Shown: positions 5,964-6,760 of the stretch, piece by piece
Layout: every line of letters starts with the position of its first letter
Position numbering within the stretch: position 1 is the stretch's first letter
Assembly (NCBI GenBank): GCA_051881635.1
Contig: JBJEQG010000010.1
Coordinates: 1 to 6,760, forward strand
Length of the DNA stretch: 6,760 nt
Direction of reading: 5' to 3'
Source: JBJEQG01 sp051881635
GTDB taxonomy: Bacteria; Bacillota; Clostridia; Oscillospirales; Acutalibacteraceae
Program-made: the position numbers and the translations under genes
The notes under the pieces: generated by a model
Told to the model about the DNA's origin: nothing
The model's database searches: none
What the model saw: only the letters and a program-made list of their open reading frames with translations

Positions 5964-6029
5964 AATTCATCATTAAATAACATTTCAAATTTTCATTCTG
6001 CAAAAACTATGTAGGAATTGAAGGCAATA

Positions 6030-6224
6030 CTAAAAACCGAAAAGGCTTTCTATGGTTGTGAAAAGATTAGCAATCTGCTCCACTAAAATCAGCAAAACGA
6101 CAATCAGTCCGGCAAGCGTGGTCATCATTGCCTGTTCCTCACGCCCAGACCGTGTCAGTACCAAACTGAGTACTGCTACGATGATACCTATGGCGGCAAT
6201 TTTAAAAATCAGTTCCACACTCAT
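6030..6224 (-). CDS. spoIIIAC: Stage III sporulation protein AC (SpoIIIAC)
   Basis: SpoIIIAC (64 aa; 68 in B. subtilis) is a two-helix membrane protein of the A-Q complex. The helices lie at ~5-23 and ~37-55, joined by the highly conserved loop TRSGREEQAMMTTLAG (24-39). ATG 6224 is preferred because AAGGTG lies six bases upstream. The in-frame GTG at 6233 lies inside that SD. The product then begins MSVELIFKIAAIGIIVAVL, the usual family start. The gene begins 22 bases after the spoIIIAB stop. Confidence 0.95.
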   Translation of the reverse strand: MSVELIFKIAAIGIIVAVLSLVLTRSGREEQAMMTTLAGLIVVLLILVEQIANLFTTIESLFGF

Positions 6225-6246
6225 TTTGAACACCTTGCTTTCTTGG

Positions 6247-6756
6247 CTATATTATAATCAATCCCAACGCTGTACCGCCAAAAATTCCCAAAGTACGGTA
6301 GAGTTTACCTTTATCCGAATATTCTTTTAGCAGAGCCTCATATTGCTGTTCAGTTTTTTGTCTGTGCATTTCCAAACGGGAAAGCTCCCCCTCCACATCA
6401 CTTGTTCCAAAATCGGCAAACGCTTTAAAAAGCAAAAATTCCTGTCGGGACAGTTTCCCTTTACTCTGTGCTTTGGAAAGTGTTTTTATCCATATTTCTG
6501 AAAAATGCAAATCGGTATGCAAGTTTTTTCTGCAATCCTGCAAAATAAAATTCAGTACTTCGTTTTCATAGCTTGAAGATAATATTTCTTCAATGCTGCA
6601 CTGCCCAAAACGCACTTTTATTTCAACCTCTTTAAGAAAAACAAGATAGCTTTCCAAAAGAACGGTACGGCTTTTTAATCTGAGTGCGGCATAAATTCCG
6701 CAACCTGTCCCTGCCGCTGACAAAAGCAAAAGCCCTGTAATTTTAATGAAAATCAT
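6247..6756 (-). CDS. spoIIIAB: Stage III sporulation protein AB (SpoIIIAB)
   Basis: SpoIIIAB (169 aa; 171 in B. subtilis) is an inner-membrane component of the A-Q complex whose helical cytoplasmic domain resembles type II secretion GspF proteins. It probably works with the ATPase SpoIIIAA, whose gene would lie just beyond the right edge. A membrane helix covers ~4-24, a helical cytoplasmic domain covers ~28-150, and a second hydrophobic segment closes the protein (153-169). Family-typical positions include LRLKSRTVLLESYLVFLKEVE, a Ser/Ile-rich helix (CSIEEIL), and FGTSDVEGELSRLE (116-129). The gene looks complete from ATG 6756, but only four bases upstream are visible, so its RBS and any longer start cannot be judged. 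Confidence 0.95.
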   Translation of the reverse strand: MIFIKITGLLLLSAAGTGCGIYAALRLKSRTVLLESYLVFLKEVEIKVRFGQCSIEEILSSSYENEVLNFILQDCRKNLHTDLHFSEIWIKTLSKAQSKGKLSRQEFLLFKAFADFGTSDVEGELSRLEMHRQKTEQQYEALLKEYSDKGKLYRTLGIFGGTALGLIII

Positions 6757-6760
6757 AACA

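Noticed and set aside
5374..5976. A 200-codon open frame on the plus strand across spoIIIAE and spoIIIAD
   Set aside because: It lies antisense to two clearly conserved membrane protein genes, has no family resemblance or good RBS, and spans their junction. It is a shadow of codon bias.

Overview
The window reads almost entirely on the minus strand. It comes from an endospore-forming, AT-rich, Gram-positive bacterium. The evidence is the run spoIIIAB-AC-AD-AE-AF-AG-AH in canonical order, with strong Shine-Dalgarno sites and Clostridia-like protein sequences. I would place it in Clostridia (gut-type Bacillota), but the sequence alone does not give a genus.

Region 1 (6756 down to 2667) is the distal seven genes of the eight-gene spoIIIA operon. 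spoIIIAA, the operon promoter and the RBS of spoIIIAB lie beyond the right edge. The products form the mother-cell half of the SpoIIIA-SpoIIQ channel (the A-Q complex or 'feeding tube'), a transenvelope apparatus related to type II/III secretion systems that links the mother cell to the engulfed forespore. AB is a GspF-like membrane protein. AC, AD and AE are polytopic membrane proteins. AF, AG and AH are membrane-anchored ring-building proteins. All seven look intact. RBS placement indicates that several starts lie downstream of the longest possible one (AC 6224, AE 5542, AF 4364, AG 3870, AH 3284). A hairpin at 2548-2581 pairs fully only in minus-strand RNA and probably ends the operon.

Region 2 (about 2513 to 2429) is a short intergenic regulatory stretch. 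It has a good sigma-A-type promoter (TTGAAA, 17-bp spacer, TATGAT) with an AT-rich inverted repeat directly upstream.

Region 3 (2428 down to 1) is a probable two-gene unit driven from that promoter. The first gene encodes a 550-aa secreted protein: signal peptide, papain-like/C39-like domain with candidate Cys54-His142-Asp158, SH3b domain, and three ~95-aa beta-sandwich repeats. Fourteen bases after its stop, a peptidase S66 (LD-carboxypeptidase/MccF-like) gene begins and runs off the left edge. The pairing of an exported cysteine-hydrolase-like, wall-binding protein with a cytoplasmic S66 enzyme is the least ordinary part of the window. Two of its repeats also share 151 of 155 bases, and every difference changes an amino acid.

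I saw no RNA genes, CRISPR arrays, insertion sequences or phage genes.
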